41,986 bases of DNA, taken from Hyphomicrobiales bacterium. GTDB lineage: Bacteria; Pseudomonadota; Alphaproteobacteria; Rhizobiales; Xanthobacteraceae. The stretch's first letter is position 1. Every line of letters begins with the position of its first letter. The position numbers and the translations under genes were made by a program. The notes beneath the pieces were generated by a model that was not told where the DNA came from, ran no database searches, and saw only the letters and a program-made list of their open reading frames with translations. The stretch spans positions 1 to 41,986 of the forward strand of contig WHTP01000041.1 in assembly GCA_009377695.1 (NCBI GenBank). The letters run 5' to 3'. This document shows, piece after piece, positions 1 to 7,225 of the stretch.

Positions 1-1167
1 CCATTCGAGCCCCCGATTCGAGTCATATCGGGACCCGATCGCGGGCTGATGCGGATATCCAGCTTCTAGCCGCTGGGTTATCGCACTCATGTGACGCGTG
101 ATCAGGGTGTCGACGTACTCGGCCTGCGCTTCGCTGTCGTAATTTGGTGAGGCTCGCGTTTCGGGGCTCAGGTTCCAGAGGTTCGGTATGTACTCGTCAG
201 GGCTCACGACGTTTGGACAGATCGCAATGGCGCAGAAGTAGCCGTCGACCTCTTCAAGACTCATGGCGGAGGCAGGTACGTGTCGGCTGTCAAGGAAGCC
301 GGCGAGCCAGGATTCGTCGCGTTTATCGAGAGCAACTTCCGACGCGGGATCAGGACCCAACGGGCCCTCCGACGCGGACTTTTGCCGCGCCGCGATCTCA
401 ACATCGGTCTGTACCCAGCGGAGAGGTTCGACGGGATCGGTGATAGGGGTAAACCGTTCGCTGTTGAATATTCCGGGGTCGCCTGGCGCCAAGGCCCGAA
501 CGATCGCCATCTGCCGCTCCCAATAGTCTCGGTCGCTAATACCCTCCGGGATGCGGCCATCGTTCCAGGCTTGTCGAACCTTCTCGTGCAGCTCCTCGAA
601 ACCGAGATAGAACACGGCCTCTTGCCAACCCTCCCATGCTGGATCGCCGGCATCGGCAAGTGACTCCCGCTCGAAACGGGTGAGAAGCGAAAATGTTGTG
701 GACCGCGGGATCACCCCGTCAAAGGTCAAACGCGCAATCGCACACAGCACTCCCCAGCGAACATAGCTTTCTGCATCGCGATTTGCGGCGGCCGTCAGCA
801 GCGACTCGCTATTGCCGTCGAACACAGAAATGAATACGCGTTTCAGCGTTTCCGTGATGGAATCGCCGAGCAGGGCATCGAGATATTCGTGATCCTCGGA
901 CTGCGCGAGCCGCAATAATGGCTGGCAAAGCTCCGTGTGACGGCCGACGGCGAGAATGTGAACACCCCAATACAGCAGGTTTTGCTGCTTCGGCAGCAGG
1001 TACACGCCGTTTGCAGCCTTCTCGACCAGATCGACGACCGCTGGCGCGATCGCCGCCGCTTTGGGAACCGCACGCCGTAAGGCTGCGTCGTTGCGCCCGA
1101 GGGCATTCTCCAATTCTTGGATGATTTCAGCCGCGTTGTCGTCTTCCGCGCGCAATGGCAATGCCAT
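1..1167 (-). CDS. DUF1186 / UPF0149 (YecA-like) domain protein, 3' end outside window
   Basis: The reading frame is open for 389 codons from an ATG at 1167 to the left edge, so the C-terminus is missing. A GGAG sequence lies 9 nt before this ATG; another ATG at 1172 is in a different frame. The first 250 or so residues are helical and repeat-like and include AESYVRWGVLCAIARLTFDG, which resembles DUF1186. From about residue 300 the protein has LEEVDGYFCAIAICPNVV, resembling the start of a UPF0149/YecA domain. Members of these families often end in a SEC-C zinc motif, which would lie beyond the edge. No enzymatic role is established for either domain. It follows decarboxylase 1 on the same strand after 68 nt and is probably cotranscribed, but a link to polyamines is only positional. 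The domain names come from sequence resemblance, not a profile search. Confidence 0.75.
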   Translation of the reverse strand, partial: MALPLRAEDDNAAEIIQELENALGRNDAALRRAVPKAAAIAPAVVDLVEKAANGVYLLPKQQNLLYWGVHILAVGRHTELCQPLLRLAQSEDHEYLDALLGDSITETLKRVFISVFDGNSESLLTAAANRDAESYVRWGVLCAIARLTFDGVIPRSTTFSLLTRFERESLADAGDPAWEGWQEAVFYLGFEELHEKVRQAWNDGRIPEGISDRDYWERQMAIVRALAPGDPGIFNSERFTPITDPVEPLRWVQTDVEIAARQKSASEGPLGPDPASEVALDKRDESWLAGFLDSRHVPASAMSLEEVDGYFCAIAICPNVVSPDEYIPNLWNLSPETRASPNYDSEAQAEYVDTLITRHMSAITQRLEAGYPHQPAIGSRYDSNRGLEW

Positions 1168-1235
1168 GACATGATTCTCCGACCCGGCAGAAACTCTCCA
1201 CCGAGTCGGGACGCCCGGTCAAACCGAAATTCGCG

Positions 1236-2366
1236 TCAAATCACGTATTGCCGCAGCGGGGGAAAACCGTTGAACCCGACCGACGAATAGGTCGCCGTAT
1301 ACGCCCCGGCCGCCTCGATCAGGACCTTGTCGCCGATCGCGAGCGAGACCGGCAGCGGGTAGGGGGTCTTCTCGTAAAGCACGTCCACTGAATCGCAGGT
1401 CGGCCCGGCGACGATGCAGGGCGCCATCTCGTCCCGGTCCTTGGGGGTCTTGATCGGGTAACGGATCGACTCGTCGATGGTTTCGGCGAGTCCGTGGAAC
1501 TTGCCGATGTCGAGATAGACCCAACGCACCTCGTCCTCGCGAGTGCGCCGCGCAATCAGCACGACCTCGGCCTCGATCATGCCGGCGTTGCCGACAAGCC
1601 CGCGGCCCGGCTCGATGATGGTGTTTGGGATTGCGTTACCGAAATGCTTCCGTAGCGAGCGGAAGATCGCCTTGCCATAGGATTCGAGCTTCGGCGTCTT
1701 GCGGATGTACTTGGCCGGGAACCCGCCGCCCAGATTGACCATCGACAGATTGATGCCGCGCTCGGCGCAGGTGCGGAAGATCGCCGCCGTTGAGGCGAGC
1801 GCGCGGTCCCAGGCCGCGACGTTGTTCTGCTGGGAGCCGACGTGGAAGGAGATGCCATGGGGCACGAGGCCCTGCCGGTGAGCGAATTCCAGAATGTCGG
1901 CGGCATAGGCCGGCTCGCAACCGAACTTGCGCGATAAGGGCCAGTCGGCCCCGGCATTGTCGCAGTGGATGCGGCAGATCACCCGTGAGCCAGGCGCCGC
2001 GCGGGCGATCTTCTCGGCCTCCGCCTCGCAATCGAAGGCGAACAGCGTGACCCCGAGTCGATAAGCGGCGGCGATCTCGCTCTCTTTCTTGATCGGATTG
2101 CCGTAGGAGATGCGGTCCGGTGTGGCGCCAGCGGCGAGCACGGCCTCGGTTTCGCCGACTGAGGCGACGTCGAAGCAGGCGCCGAGTTCCACCAGGAGCT
2201 TGAGAATCTCGGGCGCCGGGTTGGCCTTGATGGCGTAGAAAACTTTGCTGTCAGGCAGGGCTTTGGCGAAGGAATTGTAGTTGTCGCGCACGACATCGAG
2301 GTCGACCACGAGGCAGGGTCCTTCGTCGACGCGGCGCTTGAGAAATTCGCGAATGCGTGCGGTCAT
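1236..2366 (-). CDS. PLP-dependent ornithine/lysine decarboxylase, fold type III (copy 1)
   Basis: This 376-residue protein belongs to the alanine-racemase-fold group of amino acid decarboxylases, which make putrescine or cadaverine from ornithine or lysine in the cytosol. Visible motifs are the PLP-binding lysine in YAIKANP (Lys47), the glycine-rich phosphate loop NLGGGFP, EPGRGLVGNAG, and the C-terminal GPTCDSVDVLYE with the catalytic cysteine contributed across the dimer. I chose the ATG at 2366 because the protein then aligns from its first residues (MTARIREFL) with the second copy (MTQRIRDFL); the frame is open further upstream but that part does not match. It sits 108 nt downstream of a long structured leader RNA and upstream of the DUF1186 gene. 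Substrate preference among ornithine, lysine and related diamino acids cannot be settled from motifs alone. The adjacent homospermidine synthase favours ornithine. Confidence 0.93.
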   Translation of the reverse strand: MTARIREFLKRRVDEGPCLVVDLDVVRDNYNSFAKALPDSKVFYAIKANPAPEILKLLVELGACFDVASVGETEAVLAAGATPDRISYGNPIKKESEIAAAYRLGVTLFAFDCEAEAEKIARAAPGSRVICRIHCDNAGADWPLSRKFGCEPAYAADILEFAHRQGLVPHGISFHVGSQQNNVAAWDRALASTAAIFRTCAERGINLSMVNLGGGFPAKYIRKTPKLESYGKAIFRSLRKHFGNAIPNTIIEPGRGLVGNAGMIEAEVVLIARRTREDEVRWVYLDIGKFHGLAETIDESIRYPIKTPKDRDEMAPCIVAGPTCDSVDVLYEKTPYPLPVSLAIGDKVLIEAAGAYTATYSSVGFNGFPPLRQYVI

Positions 2367-2473
2367 CGCGACGTATCTCCCCCTCATTCCGTGGCGGCGC
2401 TGCCGCCGAAAGTGAACCTCCTGTGATGCGAGCGGCCCGCGCAAATTGCGTGCCTGGCATCACGTCGATGGTT

Positions 2474-2767
2474 GCCTTGGTCCGGATGAGGGAAGAACCC
2501 GTTCCGCACTGCTGGCAAAGAAGGACAAGCCTTTTTAGTCAGTCCGGCATTTGCGCCGGCATTACCAAAAAAGCCCGTTCCGTCGTTGCTTTAAGCCGCG
2601 TCCCCCGTTGAGCGCGGGGTGCGCCGGTTTCGCCTCCGGCTGTCGATCACGTCGGCATCCAAGCTGGACACCTAGCAAGGAAGAGCGCTTCTCTCTTCCG
2701 TAGGCGGCTGTCCGGCCTCTTGTCCGGACCCCACCGATCGACACGCGGCCACAGGCACGTGCGAATG
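2474..2767 (-). ncRNA. speF-motif-like structured 5' leader of decarboxylase 1
   Basis: Read on the minus strand, this stretch is closely similar to 6855-7118, which stands in the same place before the second decarboxylase. Conserved blocks include CACGTGCCTGTGGCCGCG near the 5' end and GCTTAAAGCAACGACGG in the middle. Pairings change together between copies. The outer helix is TCGATC/GATCGA here (2642-2647 with 2736-2741) and CTGGTC/GACCAG in the other copy. The enclosed hairpin is GGAAGAG/CTCTTCC here and GGAAGC/GCTTCC there. A GC hairpin with CCCCG/CGGGG arms is shared. Position, length and lineage fit the alphaproteobacterial speF motif described upstream of ornithine decarboxylase genes; I assign that name from memory of the family, not from a covariance model search. 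It probably controls decarboxylase expression. Confidence 0.8.
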
Positions 2768-2778
2768 GGCAAGTCAAC

Positions 2779-2806
2779 GCAATAGTCGAATTAGTTTCGG
2801 TGTCAA
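2779..2806 (-). promoter_or_regulatory. Putative sigma70-type promoter for leader 1 / decarboxylase 1
   Basis: The minus strand reads TTGACA (2806-2801), a 16-nt spacer, then TATTGC (2784-2779). The conserved leader sequence begins about 15 nt further on, which is nearly the same spacing as at the second leader (16 nt after its putative -10). The -35 is a perfect consensus; the -10 is weak. Inferred from sequence only. Confidence 0.5.
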
Positions 2807-3019
2807 CACTTTTGGTGCCGATCGGTTGCCATCGGGCTCGGATCGAGGGCGCGCTGCGCTCACAAAATCGAAACGATTGTTTCAACGCGTCGACAAGCGC
2901 GAGGGCGGACGCTTGCATGCGCCGCTGTTGCCAAAGTCTCGCCGCAAACTTCAAGTCACCAGGGATGATGCGAATTTGCCTTGGACGTGTCACTCTCGTG
3001 TCCGGTAGGAGTCGCCTCA

Positions 3020-3376
3020 ATGGCCGAGCCCGCACTCGTCTTCGCAGAGCCATCCGGTGTCGTTCGCATCTGGAATTCCGGCGCCGAGTCCCTCTTCGGA
3101 CATCCCGCCGCGGAAGCGATCGGCCAAACGCTCGACCTTATCGTTCCTCCCGACTATCGCGAGCGCCATTGGGCCGGCTACCGGGCCGCGATGGCTGCCA
3201 GCGACGGCAACATCGATCATGCATCGTTCAACATCCCGGCACTGCACCGCGACGGAACAGTCATGCGGGTCGAGGTCAGGCTGCTCGTGCTCCACGACAG
3301 CCGCAACCGGGTGGCCGGCGCTATGGCGGTATTCTCGGCGGATGAGGAGACCGCGCCGTCGCTGCCGCGCCTGTGA
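3020..3376 (+). CDS. Stand-alone PAS-domain protein
   Basis: This 118-residue protein is almost entirely one PAS fold: VFAEPSGVVRIWNSGAESLF at the start, a central FGHPAAEAIGQTLDLIVP segment, and the closing strands (RVEVRLLVLHDSRNRVAGAM). No kinase, GGDEF or DNA-binding domain is attached, so it would sense a ligand or redox state and pass the signal to a partner protein. The ATG at 3020 is preceded by AGGAG at 8 nt; an in-frame TTG at 2981 is the alternative. It lies alone on the plus strand between the two polyamine units and is convergent with homospermidine synthase, sharing a terminator hairpin. Ligand and partner are unknown; I see no basis for calling haem or flavin. Confidence 0.82.
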   Translation: MAEPALVFAEPSGVVRIWNSGAESLFGHPAAEAIGQTLDLIVPPDYRERHWAGYRAAMAASDGNIDHASFNIPALHRDGTVMRVEVRLLVLHDSRNRVAGAMAVFSADEETAPSLPRL

Positions 3377-3382
3377 GACACA

Positions 3383-3408
3383 AACGGCGGGCGTTTGCAC
3401 GCCCGCCG
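3383..3408. terminator. Bidirectional hairpin terminator between PAS gene and hss
   Basis: A perfect 10-bp inverted repeat (ACGGCGGGCG / CGCCCGCCGT) with a 6-nt loop lies in the 56-nt gap between two convergent genes. It lacks a strong T-run on either side, so termination strength is uncertain. Confidence 0.6.
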
Positions 3409-3432
3409 TCGCCACTCAGGTCCACCGCAACA

Positions 3433-4884
3433 TCAAGCGACCAGCACGTTCTTGAACTGCCAGGGATCGCTCGTGTCGAGGTCCTCCGGGAACAAGCCGG
3501 GGCGGCCGGTCAGCGGAGTCCAGTCGGTGTAGTAGCCCTTGACCGGGCCGAGATACGGCCGCTGGATTTCCAGGCAGCGGCGGAAGTCGAGCTCGTCGGC
3601 CTCCACGATGCCGCGGTCCGGGTTCTCCAGCATCCACACGACGCCGGCGAGCACCGCCGAGGTGACCTGCAGGCCGGTCGCGTTCTGGTAGGGCGCAAGC
3701 TTGCGCGTTTCCTCGATGGAGAGCTGCGAGCCGTACCAGTAGGCGTTCTTGGCGTGGCCGTAGAGCAAGACGCCAAGCTCGTCGATGCCGTCGATGATCT
3801 CGTGCTCGTCCAGGATCTTCCACGCCGGCTGGCGCTGCCAGGCCGCGCCCGCCATTTCGTGCAGCGACAGCACCGCGTCGTCGCACGGATGATAGGCATA
3901 GTGGCAGGTCGGCCGGTGAACGACCTTGCCGCCCTCACGCAGGGTGAAGTAGTCGGCGATCGAGATCGCCTCGTTGTGCGTCACCAGGAACCCGTGCTGG
4001 GCCTGCGCCGTCGGCGTCCACGAGCGCACGCGGGTGCCGGCGCCTGGCCGGGTCAGGTAAATCGCGGCGTCGCAGCCGAAGTTGTGTCGGTGACCGTGCG
4101 CCGGCATGTGCTTCTCATGCGTGCCCCAGCCGAGCTCGGCCGGCTGCAGGCCTTCCGAGACGAATCCCTCGACCGACCACGTGTTGACGAACACGCCGCG
4201 CGGCTTCGGCTCGCGCGCGCGCTGGGTGTCGCGCTCGGCGATGTGAATGCCCTTCACGCCGGCGCGCTGCATCAGCTTGGCCCATTCCTCGCGGGTCGTC
4301 GGCTCGGTGAAGGTCATGCCGGTATCGCGCGCGATGTCGAGCAGCGCCTGCTTGACCATCCAGGAGACCATGCCCGGATTGGCGCCGCAGCAGCTCACCG
4401 CGCTCACCCCACCCGGGCGGCGACGGCGCACGTCGAGGACGCCCTCGCGCAGCGCATAATTCGAGCGCTCGGAGATCGAGACCTTGGTGTTGGTATAGAG
4501 GCCGGGCCAGGGCTCGCAGACCGTGTCGATGTAAAAGGCGTCGATGTCCTTGCAGAAGTCCATCAGGTCGGCGGACGAGGTGTCGACCGACAGGTTGATG
4601 ATCATGCCGCGACCGGGACCGCCCGTGAGTAACGGGGTCAGCACCTGGCGGTAGTTGTCGCGGGTGATCGCGACCTTCTCGAACCGCAGGCCGCGCGCGT
4701 CGAGCAACGCGCGGTCGGTATCGATGGGGTCGATGACCACGAATTTCGTGCGGTCGAACCCGACGTGGCGCTCAAGCAGCGGCAGGAAGCCACGGCCAAT
4801 GGAGCCGAAACCGATCATGACGATCGGGCCGGCGAAGTCGGCATGCAGGAGCTGGCTCTCGGTCATGCGGGCCAATGCGTTCAT
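3433..4884 (-). CDS. hss: Homospermidine synthase
   Basis: The 483-residue protein matches bacterial homospermidine synthase of the Blastochloris (Rhodopseudomonas) viridis type, an NAD-dependent enzyme that makes homospermidine from two putrescines, or from putrescine and spermidine, in the cytosol. The N-terminus carries a Rossmann dinucleotide-binding loop, IGFGSIGRG (residues 24-32), followed by a conserved block around VIDPIDTDRALLD and a substrate-site region including SCCGANPGMVSW. Length is typical of the family. ATG at 4884 is preceded by GGAG at 8 nt. It is the last gene of the unit leader 2 - decarboxylase 2 - GNAT - hss, 25 nt after the GNAT gene, so the decarboxylase product putrescine feeds directly into this enzyme. 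Regulation is probably shared with the leader RNA, although a hairpin between decarboxylase 2 and GNAT may reduce its transcription. Confidence 0.95.
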   Translation of the reverse strand: MNALARMTESQLLHADFAGPIVMIGFGSIGRGFLPLLERHVGFDRTKFVVIDPIDTDRALLDARGLRFEKVAITRDNYRQVLTPLLTGGPGRGMIINLSVDTSSADLMDFCKDIDAFYIDTVCEPWPGLYTNTKVSISERSNYALREGVLDVRRRRPGGVSAVSCCGANPGMVSWMVKQALLDIARDTGMTFTEPTTREEWAKLMQRAGVKGIHIAERDTQRAREPKPRGVFVNTWSVEGFVSEGLQPAELGWGTHEKHMPAHGHRHNFGCDAAIYLTRPGAGTRVRSWTPTAQAQHGFLVTHNEAISIADYFTLREGGKVVHRPTCHYAYHPCDDAVLSLHEMAGAAWQRQPAWKILDEHEIIDGIDELGVLLYGHAKNAYWYGSQLSIEETRKLAPYQNATGLQVTSAVLAGVVWMLENPDRGIVEADELDFRRCLEIQRPYLGPVKGYYTDWTPLTGRPGLFPEDLDTSDPWQFKNVLVA

Positions 4885-4909
4885 ATCAGGGACTCCGAGG
4901 CAAGAGGGC

Positions 4910-5479
4910 TCACGCGGCGCGGGCGGATTCGTTGTGGGCAGTGCGTGCGATGAGTGCCGACAGCGCCGGTTTTGGTTCAATTCGTCCGGTCGGGCTGACG
5001 AGACCGCCCGCACCCGCGAGCGCGCCGGGCGCGAGCTCGAGCGCCAGGAACCGGTTGGCGTCGTAAGGTCCGGGCAGCCACAGGCCGCCGGTGGCCGCGG
5101 CCGAGAAGCCGAAGCGCTCGTAGTACGGTGCGTCGCCGACCAGCATGACGGTGCGATGACCGAGGCGCTTCGAGGTGTCGAGCGCGTGCCGCATCAATTC
5201 GCCGCCAAGGCCACGGCAGCGATAGTCGCAATGCACAGCGATCGGGCCGAGCAGCAGTGCAGGGCGCGACGGGCCGGCGGAGACGTTCCACAGCCGCGCC
5301 GTTGCGACGACGCGGCCGCGGTCGGAGGCCGTGAAGGCGAGACCCTGAGCCGGCAGCCGGCCTTCGCGCAGCCGCTCGGCTGCCTTCTCGAAGCGCGCGT
5401 CGCCAAAGCAGCGGTCAAGCAATGCTTCGCGGGCCTCGACGTCGCGGTGGAATTCCTTTCGGATCGTGATCATGCTCAT
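4910..5479 (-). CDS. GNAT-family N-acetyltransferase
   Basis: The 189-residue protein has a GNAT fold of the YhbS-like type. The acetyl-CoA pyrophosphate loop is RCRGLGGELM (residues 87-96), preceded by the beta-4 strand LLLGPIAVHCDYR and followed by AP.YERFGF (the beta-6/alpha-4 region typical of GNATs). It sits between decarboxylase 2 (82 nt upstream) and hss (25 nt downstream) on the same strand. By position it may acetylate a diamine or homospermidine, a known way to lower free polyamine, but nothing in the sequence fixes the substrate and many GNATs of this size act on proteins or other small amines. Start ATG at 5479; a second in-frame ATG at 5473 is equally possible. Confidence 0.88.
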   Translation of the reverse strand: MSMITIRKEFHRDVEAREALLDRCFGDARFEKAAERLREGRLPAQGLAFTASDRGRVVATARLWNVSAGPSRPALLLGPIAVHCDYRCRGLGGELMRHALDTSKRLGHRTVMLVGDAPYYERFGFSAAATGGLWLPGPYDANRFLALELAPGALAGAGGLVSPTGRIEPKPALSALIARTAHNESARAA

Positions 5480-5530
5480 GTTCGTGTCCTCCCGTGGCGC
5501 CGATGCGCCCGGAGAGCCGCAGGGGACATG

Positions 5531-5553
5531 GGAGCCGGCTTCAAGCCGGCTCC
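5531..5553. other. Intra-operon hairpin between decarboxylase 2 and GNAT
   Basis: A perfect inverted repeat with 11-bp arms (GGAGCCGGCTT / AAGCCGGCTCC) and a single central base lies 9 nt beyond the decarboxylase stop. There is no T-run after it on the minus strand, so it more likely acts as a partial terminator or an mRNA 3'-end stabiliser than as a full terminator. Confidence 0.55.
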
Positions 5554-5561
5554 CGGCGATC

Positions 5562-6704
5562 TCAGATGTGGAACGTCTGCAACGGGGAGAAGCCGTTGAA
5601 GGCGACCGCGGAGTAGGTCGCGGTGTAGGCGCCGGTGCCTTCGATCAGCAGCCTGTCACCGATTTCCAGGCTCACCGGGAGCGGATAGGGCTGCTTCTCG
5701 TACAGCACGTCCGCGGAGTCGCAGGTCGGACCAGCCAGGACGCAAGGCGCCATGGCGTCGCCATCCCGCGGGGTGCGGATCGGGTAGCGGATCGACTCGT
5801 CCATCGTCTCGGCGAGGCCGCCGAACTTGCCGATGTCGAGATAGACCCAGCGCACGTCGTCCTCCTCGCTCTTCTTCGAAATCAGCACGACCTCCGACTC
5901 GATCACGCCGGCATTGCCGACCATGCCGCGGCCGGGCTCGATGATGGTTTCCGGAATGCGGTTGCCGAAGTGGCGCCGCAGGGCACGGAAGATCGCCGAG
6001 CCATAGGATTTCACCGTCGGCACGTTCTTCAGGTACTTGGTCGGGAACCCGCCGCCGAGATTGACCATGGCGAGGTTGATGCCGCGCTCACCACATTCAC
6101 GGAAAACAGCGGCAGCCTGCGCCAAAGCGCGGTCCCAGGCGTTGGTGTTGCGCTGCTGCGAGCCGACATGGAACGAGACGCCGTGCGCCTCGAGCCCAAG
6201 CTTGTGCGCATGCTCCAGCACGTCCGCGGCCATGGAGGGCTCGCAGCCGAACTTGCGCGACAGCGGCCACTCCGCCCCGACGCAGTCGGAGAGGATGCGG
6301 CAGAACACCCGGCTGCCGGGCGCCGAGCGGGCGACCTTCTCGACCTCGGCCTTGCAGTCGACGGCAAAGAGCCGCACGCCGAGCGCATAGGCGCGCGCGA
6401 CGTCGCGCTCCTTCTTGATGGTGTTGCCGAAGGAGATGCGGTCCGGCGCACAGCCGGTCGCCAGCACCATCTCGATCTCCGGGATCGACGCCGTGTCGAA
6501 GCACGAGCCGAGCGAGGCGAGCAGCGACAGCACCTCTGGCGCAGGGTTCGCCTTCACCGCGTAGAACACGCGGGTGTCGGGAAGCGTCTTCGCGAAGGTC
6601 AGGTAGTTATCGCGCACGACCTCGAGGTCGACGACGAGGCAAGGGGCCTCGTCACGGCCGGTGTCGCGGCGGTTGCGCAGGAAGTCGCGGATGCGCTGGG
6701 TCAT
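5562..6704 (-). CDS. PLP-dependent ornithine/lysine decarboxylase, fold type III (copy 2)
   Basis: This 380-residue enzyme is a close paralogue of the protein at 1236-2366. The key blocks recur: the PLP lysine in YAVKANP (Lys51), NLGGGFPTKYL, EPGRGMVGNAG, and GPTCDSADVLYEKQPYPLP with the C-terminal active-site cysteine. It should decarboxylate ornithine (or lysine) to a diamine. It is the first gene of the unit that ends in homospermidine synthase, so putrescine production is the most likely job. ATG at 6704 was chosen because it gives the same N-terminus as copy 1; the frame opens six codons earlier. A structured leader RNA lies about 150 nt upstream. Most differences from copy 1 are conservative, so division of labour, if any, is more likely in regulation or substrate preference. 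Confidence 0.94.
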   Translation of the reverse strand: MTQRIRDFLRNRRDTGRDEAPCLVVDLEVVRDNYLTFAKTLPDTRVFYAVKANPAPEVLSLLASLGSCFDTASIPEIEMVLATGCAPDRISFGNTIKKERDVARAYALGVRLFAVDCKAEVEKVARSAPGSRVFCRILSDCVGAEWPLSRKFGCEPSMAADVLEHAHKLGLEAHGVSFHVGSQQRNTNAWDRALAQAAAVFRECGERGINLAMVNLGGGFPTKYLKNVPTVKSYGSAIFRALRRHFGNRIPETIIEPGRGMVGNAGVIESEVVLISKKSEEDDVRWVYLDIGKFGGLAETMDESIRYPIRTPRDGDAMAPCVLAGPTCDSADVLYEKQPYPLPVSLEIGDRLLIEGTGAYTATYSAVAFNGFSPLQTFHI

Positions 6705-6854
6705 GGGCGCTCTCCTCACCAAAGGCCAACGGGCCTTGCGGCCCCCGGTTGAAGTTCAGGCGTGTTCACGCCCGGCGTCAGCGGGTGAGGGTCGACATAC
6801 CTTCCGTGCGATGGAGACACGGGGACGGTACGCCGGGCTCTTCACCCGAGATGC

Positions 6855-7118
6855 TGCCTTGGATTGGAGCGGGAGAACCCGTCCGCACGGCCGGCAAGAT
6901 GGACAAGCCTCTTCGGTGTCGACCTTTGGAGGGCCGACGAGACCAGAGAAGCCCGCTCCGTCGTTGCTTTAAGCCGCGTCCCCCGTTGAGCACGGGGTGC
7001 GCCGGTTTCGCCTCCGGCTGCTGGTCGCATGATAAGGAAGCCAGTTAGCTTCCTTGGCGGCTGTCCGGCCTCTTGTCCGGATGCCCACCGACCAGCACGC
7101 GGCCACAGGCACGTGCGA
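6855..7118 (-). ncRNA. speF-motif-like structured 5' leader of decarboxylase 2
   Basis: This is the second copy of the leader described at 2474-2767, read on the minus strand. It shares the long blocks around CACGTGCCTGTGGCCGCG, CCGGACAAGAGGCCGGACA, the GC hairpin with CCCCG/CGGGG arms, and the 3' block ending near CCAAGGCA. Helices differ in sequence but keep pairing: outer helix CTGGTC/GACCAG, inner hairpin GGAAGC/GCTTCC. A third, longer-range pairing of CTTCTCTGG with CCGAAGAGG (one mismatch) corresponds to CTTTTTTGG with CTAAAAAGG in copy 1. It ends about 150 nt before the decarboxylase ATG. The name speF motif is inferred from position and lineage. No long coding frame is shared by the two leaders, so the selection is on RNA. 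Confidence 0.8.
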
Positions 7119-7129
7119 AATAGGGCGAG

Positions 7130-7151
7130 GGCGCAAATAGATATTTGCGCC
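7130..7151. promoter_or_regulatory. Perfect palindrome (operator candidate) over the leader 2 promoter
   Basis: GGCGCAAATA and TATTTGCGCC form a perfect 10-bp inverted repeat separated by two bases. It covers the putative -10 of the decarboxylase 2 promoter and lies 11 nt before the conserved leader. The form is that expected for a dimeric repressor site. No equivalent stands before leader 1. The cognate protein is unknown. Confidence 0.55.
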
Positions 7152-7162
7152 GTCACAATCAA
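7134..7162 (-). promoter_or_regulatory. Putative promoter for leader 2 / decarboxylase 2 unit
   Basis: On the minus strand TTGATT (7162-7157) and TATTTG (7139-7134) are separated by 17 nt. The conserved leader begins about 16 nt after the -10, matching the arrangement at leader 1. Inferred only; both hexamers deviate from consensus. Confidence 0.45.
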
Positions 7163-7203
7163 GAAGAATCTGATGCGTGGTGAAAAAAACTTTGAGGGCA
7201 ACG

Positions 7204-7221
7204 GCGCGCTCGCGAGCGCGC
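7204..7221 (-). terminator. Probable terminator of the small membrane-protein gene
   Basis: An 18-bp perfect palindrome (GCGCGCTCGCGAGCGCGC) starts 4 nt after the stop of the gene at 7226-7486. A run of seven T follows on the minus strand after about 15 nt, further than in a classical intrinsic terminator. Confidence 0.45.
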
Positions 7222-7225
7222 GACG

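Noticed and set aside
2474-2767. Possible protein-coding frame through leader 1 (2562-3053 minus, 2800-3345 plus)
   Set aside because: The reading frames are not kept between the two leader copies, whereas base pairing is; RNA is the better explanation.
3373-4632. Long open frame on the plus strand across homospermidine synthase (about 419 codons)
   Set aside because: It is the antisense shadow of a strongly recognised gene in high-GC DNA; its composition is Arg/Ala/Val-rich with no family motif.
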